Of a stretch of 64,000 bases of DNA, positions 44,001 to 51,000 are shown piece by piece. The DNA is from Bolinopsis microptera. Lineage: Eukaryota > Ctenophora > Tentaculata > Lobata > Bolinopsidae. The translations under genes and the position numbers were made by a program. The notes below the pieces were generated by a model. The model had not been told where the DNA came from, ran no database searches, and saw nothing but the letters and a program-made list of their open reading frames with translations. Positions within the stretch are counted from its first letter, which is position 1. Each line of letters opens with the position of its first letter. The stretch covers positions 14,732,169 to 14,796,168 of the forward strand of contig NC_087072.1 in NCBI RefSeq assembly GCF_026151205.1, in the 5' to 3' direction.

Positions 44001-44077
44001 AAATTATGGGCTTCTTGAGCAAGGAGCAGGGAGAGGCCAATGATTTGAAATACAGAAAGAAGAGGGGACAGATTTAG
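17065..44077 (+). CDS. NOP14: NOP14, small-subunit processome factor with one giant intron
   Basis: Nucleolar protein needed for 18S rRNA maturation and 40S assembly. Eight exons: 17065-17142, 17363-17458, 18008-18260, 18474-18604, 18805-19016, 19155-19372, 19491-19657 and 42719-44077. Every junction is GT-AG and the phases agree, giving about 837 aa (human NOP14 is 857). Recognisable segments: NPFEVYHKK and GMPGVSRSRA near the N-terminus, AFVDERFG, SAEDKMMARF, the acidic stretch in exon 7, then IRKDNKFISRV and ARKRKVNEIMGFL near the C-terminus. Intron 7 (19658-42718) is about 23 kb, against 130-550 bp for the other introns. It carries two GPCR loci and a large transposon. The sequence looks functional; whether the giant intron is spliced in vivo is inferred. 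Confidence 0.93.
19658..20290. other. start of NOP14 intron 7
   Basis: Begins GTAAGAACTA, with GATAGAGGTAAGAACTAAAGA repeated just after the splice site, so two or three possible donors are stacked. The rest is AT-rich with no gene signal until the duplicated segment at 20291. Confidence 0.5.
20291..20773. repeat. 483-bp direct repeat, left copy (partner 26441-26922)
   Basis: Begins AGTATCCAAATTTAG and ends GTGATCATAGTTG. The same sequence is at 26441-26922 in the same orientation. I find one difference, a T fewer in a poly-T run near 26650. The two copies bracket the truncated GPCR exon and the 391-bp array, so this is a recent segmental duplication, not a transposon family. The right copy begins abruptly within a 391-bp unit at 26440/26441. 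Confidence 0.9.
20842..21612 (-). pseudogene. class A GPCR, 3' part only (TM3 to TM7)
   Basis: Rhodopsin-type receptor fragment of about 257 codons. From the N-terminal side: TM3 with MTTSRLLILQYPFR (TSR where most receptors have DRY), TM4, a cysteine in the second extracellular loop (YTCDYNF), TM5, TM6 (FLVTIIPN) and TM7 with NFFIY in the NPxxY position. A stop lies upstream in frame, and a splice acceptor (GTGTTAG at about 21606-21612) probably opened this exon. The exon for TM1 and TM2 is not seen. Where it should lie there is the 391-bp array, then a copy of the 3' flank. The gene therefore appears beheaded by rearrangement. A distant first exon cannot be excluded. Confidence 0.7.
21544..26440. 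repeat. 391-bp tandem array, 12.5 copies
   Basis: ATAGTTGTGGAACACAAC recurs exactly every 391 bp from 21544 to 26236: twelve full units and a 205-bp partial one. Units are almost identical. The first lies partly inside the GPCR exon: the unit begins in TM3 codons on the minus strand and runs through the splice acceptor into upstream sequence. Marker differences (GATCTTTGAC versus GATCTTGGAC) alternate between neighbours from 22888 to about 24840, indicating amplification as 782-bp dimers. Repeated minus-strand ORFs of 72 and 79 codons are by-products of the repetition, not genes. Confidence 0.95.
26441..26922. repeat. 483-bp direct repeat, right copy
   Basis: Nearly identical partner of 20291-20773. 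Here it follows a truncated 391-bp unit on its left and runs on its right into sequence not related to the GPCR fragment. Together the copies show how the array was inserted or expanded between duplicated flanks. Confidence 0.9.
26923..27556. other. upstream region of the intact GPCR gene
   Basis: AT-rich with no gene. It presumably contains the promoter and 5' UTR of the GPCR starting at 27557. No clear TATA box can be assigned. Confidence 0.35.
27557..28733 (+). CDS. class A (rhodopsin-like) G-protein-coupled receptor
   Basis: Seven-transmembrane receptor in two exons, 27557-28098 and 28238-28733. The junction (TGCAG|GTTTTT, TTATCAG) restores phase and gives 345 aa. The N-terminus has NQS (possible glycosylation). 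TM1 has SGNSIIL, TM2 LAISDI, and TM3 starts at the conserved cysteine (CTLSSYL) and ends VNK in place of DRY. TM4 and an extracellular-loop cysteine (RICRCIS) follow, TM6 has SFVPYLL, and TM7 ends NPILYY, a clear NPxxY motif. The C-tail is short. Ligand unknown. It lies inside NOP14 intron 7 on the same strand, so it must have its own promoter and polyadenylation signal. Its last codons form the first unit of a 53-bp array. Confidence 0.88.
28715..29028. repeat. 53-bp tandem array, 6 copies, beginning at the GPCR stop codon
   Basis: CTATAAACAGAGCGTGATTG occurs at 28717 and then every 53 bp to 28982. The first unit encodes the last residues of the receptor and its TGA; later copies lie in its 3' UTR. 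Units differ at only a few bases (GCAGTCC or GCTGTCC, GAAGGAC or GAAGAAC). Confidence 0.95.
29029..29869. other. intronic spacer between the GPCR and the transposon
   Basis: AT-rich. No gene, repeat array or clear inverted repeat was recognised. The sequence at about 29813-29841 forms a short stem (AAACCGCG with CGCGGTTT). Confidence 0.4.
29925..32965. repeat. 325-bp tandem array, about 9.4 copies
   Basis: TGGGGCAGTAGTTATGCCTG starts at 29971, 30296, 30621 and so on to 32896, exactly 325 bp apart. Units are nearly identical. Variants (GTGGCCC or GCGGCCC; AACAAAAAT or AACGAAAAT) suggest a three-unit higher-order period in the right half. Diverged reverse-oriented copies lie at 41844-42440. 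No ORF crosses a unit. Probably the left terminal repeat region of the transposon. Confidence 0.95.
33440..33935. repeat. subterminal short repeats of the transposon
   Basis: Variants of CCATAAGAACACGAAC, GGCCCT and TTAATACCACATG recur many times at irregular spacing of about 45-75 bp, with ATGATCTGTTC...GACGTGA between some. Such clustered motifs near a transposon end commonly serve as transposase-binding sites; that role is inference. Minus-strand ORFs over this region are repeat artefacts. Confidence 0.6.
33981..34265 (+). promoter_or_regulatory. putative promoter and leader of the transposase gene
   Basis: A TATA-like GTATAAAGG sits at about 33995-34003. After it come three diverged repeats of about 60 bp built around CCTTxxTCxGxAACGTA and CTACT, up to the ATG at 34266. 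The motif CACCGGACGAAGGGG just upstream of the TATA also occurs at about 33366, next to TTTATAATT. Core-promoter assignment is from sequence pattern only. Confidence 0.4.
34266..34484 (+). pseudogene. N-terminal piece of the transposase ORF, frame-shifted
   Basis: A 72-codon ORF starting at the first ATG after the putative leader and ending 27 bp before the large ORF. The large reading frame is open back to a TAG near 34453, so the two frames overlap. This arrangement suggests one original protein interrupted by a small indel near 34455-34484, or an assembly error. A separate short upstream ORF is the alternative. No domain recognised. Confidence 0.4.
34511..39751 (+). CDS. Zisupton/KDZ-like transposase with SWIM, SAP and Ulp1 protease domains
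   Basis: Intact ORF of 1,746 aa. The N-terminal third is Ser/Asp-rich with two copies of a repeat containing VQISAGV and DQSSSSSTDVRDQ. Two C-x2-C zinc-finger-like segments lie near residues 296-336 and 442-465. A SWIM-type motif C-x-C-x4-C-x-H (KCECGIKSCLH) is near residue 640. A SAP-like helix pair (LKDICKSLDIETRGGKS) is near residue 965. The core near 1010-1210 includes FCPHGVCYGIKFL and VVEQQNHVLAL, resembling KDZ transposases. The C-terminus is an Ulp1/C48 SUMO-protease-like domain with H (NNNHWFCL), D (EIFDSLR), Q (TQSQGNG) and C (YDCGPLA) at about 1599-1667. SWIM, SAP and Ulp1 together point to Zisupton. The 5.2-kb open frame suggests recent activity. Confidence 0.78.
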   Translation: MIYPLLTEYKTFFRHFFPAKHTLEVYEGFNQSSLDKDGSIYSLLSLYSCIITDRAIKFNLLESQNLHNEIVSSFRRSVDSNQLLKFLQTIFLPVDKIRPDVLYSVIIFTTAEMLDLKKSKDAAAREAFKKKLQTQSAKQQAEPSLTDSDDDFEQPPKYRCSDQAGPKQFDKTSELPKFSSFKRADPAVSKSRLDSIKKLASISVNDLPSVINSTSVIDPGQSSVQISAGVGGEQSVGHDQSSSSSTDVRDQPVASPPDELDQDLSTNPPFGSVQHIENVLKTDDVDSLKSYKREMTCRNLSCIRVKTTRVLHFHCLLCKSYSYRDFKRVVTHMLKCSAGRSFITAPSLSSTSVIDSTPVIDSTPVIDPSQPSVQISAGVNGEQSVGHDQSSSSSTDVRDQHVGSSTAEVDRDQHVAFSQPRVCWDTSANCIVMASSGKRKHYHCPVCDKSHASLCRMNDHIGLCRIRVESSGSARPGKADTTKLLQAELICPSSGTYLVRRCAQGPASPVHVVHNKNGWECTAPLCRDFYNFHNGSLNPGFLCQHVLACVNRNLNVQPDLIDSVLTYDSFGDDDKNLIMAFCKTARDFGLPVIKQYIPTMVDICSTSRYIYYSVFAGDEKPKYYSKLGRVIVTYDRCSKTHKCECGIKSCLHRKVAVLASEINPVIGESRPEDDSDPNELMFAEAMMQYVLKNKVIPFDVTGFKDHSPKAEFAPIETKCHKCTDVDLVTFDVSNRGCIFTMHEKKTGVKVVTKNCPICSMRYRYAEYSEGYFNFNNNSFFSISLMEVALAAWIKNTSLTAFFEIMSVMTDVKYNIHLLLDAVKAYMALKDLNLDKTLNCYRCGHFPVYLTYDVIRSVCFDVKPGEVTNHEYSSSSAMHLNCSQHNLSRSYLDKKSPHYSSNVKHFSMKKGQTLPPIVSSKNFSSIDPYTRPLLANDKAEEIKLPLERIEQLVNSTNSYKQLKDICKSLDIETRGGKSHMVARLIDLEGNTQLYSVVRKNFTKLTGKSGGVLRAFCPHGVCYGIKFLTMPESVADYANLITSFQVQPSFNFSDIATTWGNHMEGNYPGFCRPYRGRLGDPECPKSEMYKDGRKTAIFNHNTYTTCQLDISSYDHTSVHPISLLPSVLMLFDIFHESNQTLVDTYLRSVKCTNLGAYLNTSVVEQQNHVLALTKSFCNEMSPEQHILFVSYLTSVHNKKINDAWKSRVEKNVGEECVVDELGFLVRKGVEKTSSNSTRFDTPSTSDLKSPHPLPLLQDPSSDSSALNSVVYAVSLSSIGEPILDEETCLCHELLSFVCGKTPYNQLVHFRMKKKIDKKISDVSGSTSDPCSIFSICFLPDLKKLGVLLIESKATSLNMGIGLDNCLQSQNSMVDFIVLTQPDDDKYFNGVCSHFDVSYFDSQVRFETVAYIAKSGQSIYSGFVRIGDNFYEMTNSKCNLLSEHAFLEFARSACLVIFKLSTPLSKKPVNIPVNIPEVESKKPVNVFEFEPLSGMKRAAPSKVQIKRKKVKMGPGHTTRPVSKTWQSCSDTGRLDLYSEQFRICQSATSWYDDIVINSYALMCQFNRSNSFVYQDTLLGSRYSLNGFSPVDGKFIQIVNPNNNHWFCLSNALTFVREPHVVEIFDSLRTPQSLETCMIIDRCISSQILQLRPQTTVVRFVQTQSQGNGYDCGPLALGFLWSLSHGHHPLKFQHLKGPTIRRQVRESFRDNKFLAPCPYKRPDLTPKKILRTFTLELHSNRFVFNNSLYQ
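39890..40480. repeat. minisatellites 3' of the transposase
   Basis: Three short arrays: CCTAAT repeats (39893-39925), a CTTACCTGGACAAATTATTGT-type unit of about 27 bp (about 40010-40115), and a 34-bp unit beginning CTAACATTGCTACATACC, six copies from 40277 to about 40470. Low-complexity pyrimidine-rich sequence, no gene. Confidence 0.85.
40854..41723. mobile_element. 870-bp MITE with 221-bp terminal inverted repeats, TA target
   Basis: TAGATGTGGATACTGGCGGG at 40854 is the complement of the sequence ending at 41723. The inverted match runs inward about 221 bp (40854-41074 and 41503-41723) and is nearly perfect. TA lies outside each end (40852-40853, 41724-41725). Each arm contains a partly duplicated block (GGTGATCATTGTTTGTTTAC, then ACACATGTTCAGGAGGCTGAG). 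The centre has a diverged direct duplication (about 41120-41222 and 41383-41480). No transposase. The TA duplication would fit Tc1/mariner-type mobilisation (inference). Confidence 0.85.
41844..42440. repeat. diverged reverse-oriented copies of the 325-bp unit
   Basis: GACCCACCAAACTTCC occurs at 41844 and 42159 (315 bp apart). Complementing this region gives the same motif order as the 29925-32965 array: GGTATTGATACCAGGAGTGTCC, CATGAAATGAA, TATGGTGGAGGGG-like. Divergence is substantial, unlike the homogeneous left array. Interpreted as the right terminal region of the Zisupton-like element. Confidence 0.8.
42719..44077 (+). CDS. NOP14: NOP14 terminal exon (C-terminal 452 residues)
   Basis: Eighth and last exon of NOP14, opened by CATTCCTACAG and starting in phase 0 with DEIDDADGN. 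It holds the conserved domain (DIPFVIDSPEHL, NHPTLKEENKAK), helical repeats, SIKMYEPKFGD, and the basic tail with IREIRKDNKF, a probable nucleolar-localisation and binding region. It continues the acidic segment of exon 7 without loss. TAG stop at 44075. The next gene begins 263 bp downstream on the same strand. Confidence 0.93.
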   Translation, partial: DEIDDADGNCVIEDIEVEEDETEEPPQTDHKDLVLEMTADIPFVIDSPEHLTELNALVSGQSDSNVEAIIKRIVASNHPTLKEENKAKTATFYVVLIKYLVSKYGEGKLSKNVLDVSCKALFSVTKHVQKEIYKHFFDVLNSLKHLVAKNTGKSLSAVFSKRYVIYLYILQRIYPVTDYKHPVLTPVLMSINWALSACSVKKLTDLKVGVFLCGFVLQCSKGRYSPEVIYFLTQVLRCLATATSAKSQEYVSNFKIRPDGLADNTKPGKLSISQLYDNHTSKSDVIYALLMITRTAMRNANDFTGFSGVFHPLVESLKHVQAEQWHTDIQSFITSLTASYDQYSQKIMPFLRYQNIKPVSIKMYEPKFGDVFVRDRKDKDETKYLKKKIKTEMKGAIREIRKDNKFISRVKHKEQESSDKARKRKVNEIMGFLSKEQGEANDLKYRKKRGQI

Positions 44078-44339
44078 GATTCTTTTATTTTTAACTGGGT
44101 AACTTATTCTTAACTGTTATCTTCAATTGATTTTATCGCAATAATTTATTGACTCAACAGATTGTTTTACACTATGATACCATGTTTATGATTAATTTAA
44201 ATTCGACAGCATGTCCTTAATACTTCAATAAGTCGACCACTTTTTCAACTAATAAAAGTAACTCCAGCAAGCATTGTGTTTCAGACAACCCGCTCTCCAA
44301 TTTAACTCCTTGTATTCCTTACAAATATAATTTATTAGC

Positions 44340-47300
44340 ATGTCGTTAACGACTCGGGCGGTGTGCAGACATCGCCACCTGCTGCTGGTGAGGACTATAG
44401 CTGGGTCTCACTTCGATTATGGCAACATCAGGAAAATACCCGGTAGGTGTTCTTAGAAGCAATAACAAGTGGGGGGGGGGGGGGGGTAACAAGCATGTTA
44501 CAAAACTCTAAAGCTCAGGAAAGAAATGAAGATATAGACTGCTGATAAGTGATATGTTGCCTGTTCATGAATCTCTTTTAACATGGTTTCTTAACTTCAG
44601 GTTTTAGGAAACCTCCAGTGCCTCATGAAGAGTTGCTATTAGAGAATGACGGTCGTTATCCACCACATCTCAAGGTGATCAAGTTTATTTTATCGCCATT
44701 TTTGCCATCAATATTTTAGGATTTCCGCACGTTTTCGCCAGTATTTTAGTTGGTACTTTCAGTTTTAAATGAACATAAAAATAGCTTTTAAATTGACAAT
44801 GACAATCCGTTACAAGTAAGAAAACTGTTTAGTTATGAATTTTGGCAAGTAAAAGGAAAAATAACTTTATTACAAACATTAAAAATACTTACATGTTACA
44901 GAACAAACATATTTCTACTTAAAAGAAACAACTAACACCACTCTAGAAACAATCTTCGAATATAAGATAACTGATCATTGTAGAGATCAAAGTGACAAAG
45001 AATATAATGTCTAGATGGTACATTTCCAAGAAGTTTTGCTGCATCATGATTTGATTAATCAAGTGGTCCAAGTTTCCATGCTTCAGTATCAAGTTCAAAT
45101 AATACATCAACTTGTCTTTACCAGAAGCCGGATCTGTTTTAAAGATGTCTACAGCTTTTGACATTTCTTCACGATATGACTCATTTTCTTTTATCATTTT
45201 ATCGATTACACGTTTGAGAGTTTCCTTTGAGATCTTTGTTGGTAGAATCAATTCTCCGAAACCTCTGTGTTTAATAGCGTCCGCGTTTATACCTTGCTCT
45301 CCAATAGTAGGAGTACACAGAACCGGAACCTGATAATATATGGTTTCAATCTTGCCATTGTTACCACAGTTTGATATGAACAGTGTGATATCCCCACTTG
45401 CCAGAAGATCTCGTTGTGGCACCCAGGACGACACAAAAAACTTGCTAGAAAGTTCAGGGAGTTTGTATTGACTCCCTTCATTTACTTTGAGAACCACACT
45501 AAATTCGCTTTCTTGCAGAACTTTTAGCAAGATGGCATGCCACTTTAGCCATTATATGAAATCAATGTATGTTCCCATTGATACATACACGATAGGGTCC
45601 GTCTGGTTCCTAACAAACGTTTTCAGATCTCCCTGGAGAGGTTTTCCTTCTGTCAAACTAGATCCTCCCACCTGTACCACGTTGTTTGCAACTTGATATG
45701 GAAATGAGAATGCCGGGTGGTCATTTATGATAAATAGTTGTATTTTCTCCAGCAAGGATTGTGTTGACTTGATACTGTACTTGGCATAGACCGGTTTCAA
45801 CATCGTCTCAACAGCAGATATTAATTTAGCTCCTCCGACAACCAGGTTATAAATCCCATACAGTCTCCTCCAAAAACCTGGTTTCTCTCCATCATAGACT
45901 TGAATTGCCATGCTAGGTTCGCTGCAGAGAAACTGCGGGAGATTTTGAGCCATCCTAGTCCTGCTGTACTCAACTTCAGGAAAATATACCGCCAGTGGAA
46001 TATTATTTGTCACAGCGAGTATCGGAATGGAAGTTCTATCTTCAGCAACGATCAGGTCAAATTGTTCATCCATCAGTAACTGTAAGAATTGATCACTGGT
46101 GTAATAGTTTATGAGAATTTGGTAAAGCCATTCCCACTTTTGTTTACATACTTCGTTTGCCGCCTGGGTATCAAAGTACAAGTAGTCGTCCCTTTCTGAC
46201 TCAATTATTGACATCACACATCCATATGTGTCATTGCCTCCGAGTCCCTCAATTTTCCAAAATGGTGGCACCAAAGTAAAGTTCTCGTGCTCCATTATGT
46301 TTCGAGGATCTATAATTGGAGCTACAAAGGTAACTTGGTGTCCTTGTTTAGCGAGCAGGTGTCCGATGTCTGAAGTGGCAAAGTAGTGACTGCCACTAAA
46401 TGGAGCTGCAACTAGTATTTTAGCTCCAGCAGTGCCACCGATAAAACACTGCATGAGCAGCAACCATTGAAGTGCTATCATCTTCCTGAGGGCAAGTATT
46501 TAGTTACCAGGAACACTGTTCCAAGGAGAATGTGATATTTCAATAACCAGCATATTTTGTCAACGGAAAAGACAACGATTTTAAACCTAATTATTCCCAA
46601 CAAATATATATGCGCAAGAAAATGATATCATATCATACCATCACGATTTATGATTTCTTATAGTCGAGTGGATTTCACTGTGGATAGTGTGGAATTTAAA
46701 TAATACTCAGCTCGTAACATCAGTTTAAAATGTAAGCTGATAACAACAAATGATAAGCGATAAGGAAGCGATTTGAACGCTTTAAATGCTATTGTAGTTT
46801 ACTGGTGCAATGGTTTTCTGGTGGCCGATGATCCCCAAATATATGGATTATCGTACCCCAGGATTTTTCCATTTTCGCCATAAAAATATTGCAAAAATGG
46901 AGAGGATTTTCCCACCATTAACCCTAAATGTTGTCTCATGTGACCCACCCTACGTCATGGGGGGTGATTCGGAATCAGCGTTCAAAAATACACCGATCCA
47001 GATCAATTTCATACCCTTAGGGCCTTTTCACAAGAATTTTCTTAAAATTTGGGCGAGCGATTTAGTAGGAGCGGACCCTCCCGGCGTGTCAGGCAGGCAA
47101 CGTCTGGCAACTCTAAACTTAGATTATATACATGCTCTGTAAGTGGATTATTTAGATCTGCTAACCCCTCTCCCTTCCCTCAGATTGACATGGACCACCC
47201 TGAGAATTGGCCCAAACACTACCCTCCATTCTACGAGAGCCGACGTCCTGCTCGTTACCCCTTATTACGGGCAGTTCTCATCGCCTTCGGTCTCTACCAA

Positions 47301-47525
47301 GCCTACCTGTTCTGGACCAACCCCATGTGGCTGATCCCATGGGTTACTCCTAACTATGAATGTATCAGTAATGAAGGTAATTGGGTTAAGTTGGAGGACC
47401 ACGATGAGAAAGACAGGGTTTATCCCTGGCAGAAACCCCTGGTCGAGCCTGAACTCCGAAGTCCTGAGGCTCGTAGGTCTCTGGGTTACAATATTGTTCT
47501 GGAAGGCGAAGATAAAAAGTTGTGA
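44340..47525 (+). CDS. small probable mitochondrial single-pass membrane protein
   Basis: Three exons, 44340-44442, 44601-44674 and 47184-47525, with agreeing phases, giving 172 aa. The N-terminus is rich in Arg and hydroxylated residues without acids (MSLTTRAVCRHRH), like a mitochondrial presequence. A conserved-looking segment follows (RKPPVPHEELLLENDGRYPP), then DHPENWPKHYPPFYESRRP, one hydrophobic segment (about residues 88-106) and an acidic C-terminus. Size and layout recall accessory subunits of respiratory complexes, but I cannot assign a named family. Intron 2 (2.5 kb) contains a UDP-glycosyltransferase pseudogene on the other strand and a MITE fragment next to the acceptor. Confidence 0.7.
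44471..44486 (+). repeat. run of 16 G in intron 1
   Basis: Homopolymer between exons 1 and 2 of the 172-aa protein gene. It could form a G-quadruplex and is also a place where read length errors are likely. Confidence 0.9.
44943..46481 (-). pseudogene. UDP-glycosyltransferase (GT1), one in-frame stop and a degenerate signature
   Basis: Single-exon reading frame of about 512 codons including one internal TAA at 45552-45554. Both halves are in the same frame. Signal-peptide-like start (MIALQWLLLMQCFIGG), then AAPFSGSHYF typical of UGT N-termini, VSMGTYIDF before the stop, WVPQRDLL, and a donor-binding signature in which the usual HGG is NCG (FISNCGNNG) and the usual DQ is EQ. A C-terminal membrane helix (FFVTLISTMISYLIF) precedes a short tail. 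Intact UGTs transfer sugars from UDP-sugars to lipophilic substrates in the ER. The stop makes this a probable pseudogene, unless it is a sequencing error. It is nested antisense in intron 2 of the 172-aa protein gene. Confidence 0.8.
46949..47072. mobile_element. partial inverted copy of the 3847-4212 MITE
   Basis: CTACGTCATGGGGGGTGATTC through GCGAGCGATTTAGTAGGAGC is the complement of 3847-3976 with few changes, including the terminal GCTCCTACTAAATCGCTCGC. Only this end is clear; the opposite end has diverged or is deleted. It lies about 110 bp upstream of exon 3 of the 172-aa protein gene. Confidence 0.75.
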
Positions 47526-48054
47526 ACATTTATCTAAGAAAAATGAGAGACCTTATTTTTGAGATCTTTCTAGTGTCAAATTTAGTATCGTGCTAGGAAT
47601 ATTGCTAGCCTATGGACTGATCTAATTAATATTGAAATGATTCAGTGTGATTTTGTATTAGATACTGAGTTATTGTACACTAAGTTATTTATATTTTGAT
47701 GGAAATATTTCCCCGTTTCGACTGAAAAGTAAAACAAAACCTTAACAACCAAATTTAAGCAAATTATGTAAGAATCATGAATATGAATACACAAAAAACC
47801 AATATTTTCTAAACAGCTCAAATAATTTGAAACGGACGAATATAAACAATTCAAATCAATAAATATAAAGCTGTACAAATAGCAATATGTTTTTAAATAT
47901 CAGCAAATATTAAATACAACTGAGAAGTAACGGGTTAATTCACGTTAAGTTAGATATCAAATTAAGTTGCAACAAATATTCATCATGCCAATTATCATAT
48001 ATTTAACTTGCAGACATTTTGAGGGAAAAATGTTTCAGTATAATCAAGAGTCAC
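47526..48054. other. convergent 3' spacer
   Basis: AT-rich region between two genes that face each other, the 172-aa protein gene (+) and EXOC1 (-). It should contain both polyadenylation signals. No gene seen. Confidence 0.45.
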
Positions 48055-51000
48055 TCAGTGTCGTGGACTCTTCCCATCGAAGATAGCGTGAATCTGGGCA
48101 ACAGAAAAGGAAAACTTCAGCCCTGCATCTGGGTAGCAAAGTTTCATCAGATTTTCGTATCCTTCGACTTGCTTTATAAATTCAGCTTGCATTGTCAAGC
48201 ATGCGACCTGAAAGAAATGTGACGCGTTTAAGTTAATTTAATAGTCAGTGTAATTAAATAAGCGCCAATACAAGTGCGAGCACAGAACTTTTTTTCTCCG
48301 ATTTCGATAAATTTGGTACCAAAAGTTGTCTAAAAATGTGAATAAAATAAATCCACCGTGTAGCAATTTTCGCTAAAAATGCTACACGGCGCTTGTTCGC
48401 CGCGCGTACTTTTTTTCGCGCAAATTTTTAGTTTTTGGCCTATAACTTTCACATTTTCAGTTATTATCACATAAATATTATGATATCGTAATCAGCTCAT
48501 CGAGACGAAACTTTTAGTACTAATATTTTAAGATTTGAAGGAAAATTATTTTCAAAAATTTTTAATCTGAACTTTGTGAAATTTTTGAAAATTTTTGTGC
48601 TTCAAATACTATAATTTTGGTACTAAAAGTTGCGTCTGACTAAGCTCATTACGATCCTGTATGTATTCAATATGTTAGGAGTTATAGGCATTTTAAGCAA
48701 TACATTACCCATTTTTCGTCCTTTGTACACTCTTGCGATGCACAAAAGACCCACATACAGCTCGCCGTTATCGTGCTACACGGTGAATTTTCATTATTCA
48801 CACTTAGAGGCAACTTTTGATACCAAATTTATCAAAATCACAGACAAAAAATTCTGTGCCAGCTCATGGCGCTTATTACATAGACTATAACATTGTAGCG
48901 CGATGCTCTACTGGGCCACGCATCAGCAATTAAATCATAAATAATGTTTCTCACCACACTTCGGTAGATCGGCGAGATGCACCACTGGGCCTCGCCTACT
49001 TTTACTTTACGGTATAGTACAGGATCTCTAAAATTCTTGCTACACGTTGTATACCTCTCGTGCACGCGAAGCGTGCACGCTGTAACCCCTTCGCGCGCGC
49101 TCAAAAGGGGTTACAGCGTGTGTCAATAAAATTCATAGTGCTTTCAATTCCAAGCCCAGCATCAGAACTTCGCCCTACCATATAATATCCATAAATTTAC
49201 GAATTAGTCGGATCCCAACCGTTCTAAAAGGCTATCTCGTTAGCTTTTCGTGTTAAAAGCGATTTCTCAACGGTTATCACCTCTCTAGATGATTCTTAAA
49301 ACATTTGGACTTCATGGCAAGGTTGAAATACATGCAATGAGGGCGTTTTCGGCCACACCCTTTTTCAGGGTTTCGCGGTCACTCGAATTATTGTATTTCA
49401 GCCCAGGAAGGTCTTAAAGACTATTCCGATACACCAAAATATGCCTAATAGCCACATTTATATACAACTTATGAAGCAACATATACCTTAAAATGCTTTG
49501 TTTCGGAAATATGGCCGAAAAAACGGTTTTTGGCTTGACGCAGTTCATAATTTCCGTGATTTTTGGCATTTCCGCTTAGGAAGGTCGTAGAGACTATTCT
49601 GATACACCAAAATGTGCCTAATAGCCACATTTATATACAACTTATGAAGCAACATATACCCTAAAAGGCTTATTTTCGGAAATGTGGCTGAAAAACGGAT
49701 TTTTGTCGAGCAAACAATGACAATATTCACAAATGGGCTATTGGACTGTTAACTAGAAAGGTCTTAAAGACTCATGAGCAACATAGCATTTGTCACAAGA
49801 TGTAAGATGACTCACTTTGTGTCCAGAAACACCTACAAAAATTGGAGAATGATCTACTTTATTGGGCATCTCTTTTAATGGGCCAGGCCAGCAGCATATT
49901 TGTGTCTTACGAAATGGCAATTTTTCAAAATTACGGTTTCTTTAGTAAAGGTCAATGGGTCAGTTACAAACAACAAATTGTTCGCAATTGCCGACTCATG
50001 CACATCATATACTCAAAAACGCTCACATTAGGAGTCATTAGTAAATAACTAATACATGATTTGTGAAAACTCCAACAATTTTTCCTTGGTACAAATTTAA
50101 ATAAAATGTGTGACGTGCCAGACCAAAATTCAACTTCAAACTTTTTATTTATTCATGCCATGAAACCATAATGAGTTATGTGCCCATCCTTGGAGAACCC
50201 GGCGAATGTCCTTGCTGTACGGCAGTGTTAAACAAGGAATTGAAACCGAGGGGTTCCGTTCAGGCCCTTCACACTTTGTTTCTGTCTAGTTCTAATGTAC
50301 CGTCACAATAGTGACTTTAATATATGTACCAAGAATACCAGACCTAAAATAAATCGGCACTGGATCCGGATCAGATTGTTGCTTGACCGCTGACCAGTAC
50401 CCCACTTTTTAATTATGATTGATTTCGCTGCTTCGACCAATGTTGGTCTGTAATCCCTGGATTTCTTATAATACCGCAGTGGTCTGGTTCCCACTTTAGA
50501 ATGACCCCATATTCTTTTTTTCAGTCGCATAGATTTTCCCATCGTTTGATAATGTTTGTCAACTGTCATTCCCTCGTTTTTTAATCAAGTGGTGACTGGT
50601 TATTTCTTCTGTTATTACAGCTGTGAGCTGCCTCGAGATCTTATCTGGGGCATGGGCACAAATACTAGAACATTAGAAGATTATAACTGTAATTCTAGAA
50701 CTTCAGATTAAGGTTACTTGGCAGAATAGCATTAGCAGGGTTCGAGATTTGACTGAGGGCATTCAGGTAACATACCAGGTTCACATCACCAGTTGAAGTG
50801 AATCTTAATTTCGGCATGCAATGCCTTTATGCCTTATAAGTTATAATCTTATAGTAGGATCACGGGGTTTTTATAATAGAAGGTCTCGAGATGCTGATTT
50901 AGCTATTTAGGTTTCACATGTGACATTTTTCCAGCTTTGGGTAAAGTGGATTTTAGAGCTGGGAGGGGGTCTAAATGACCAAAATCTGAACGATCTCTTA

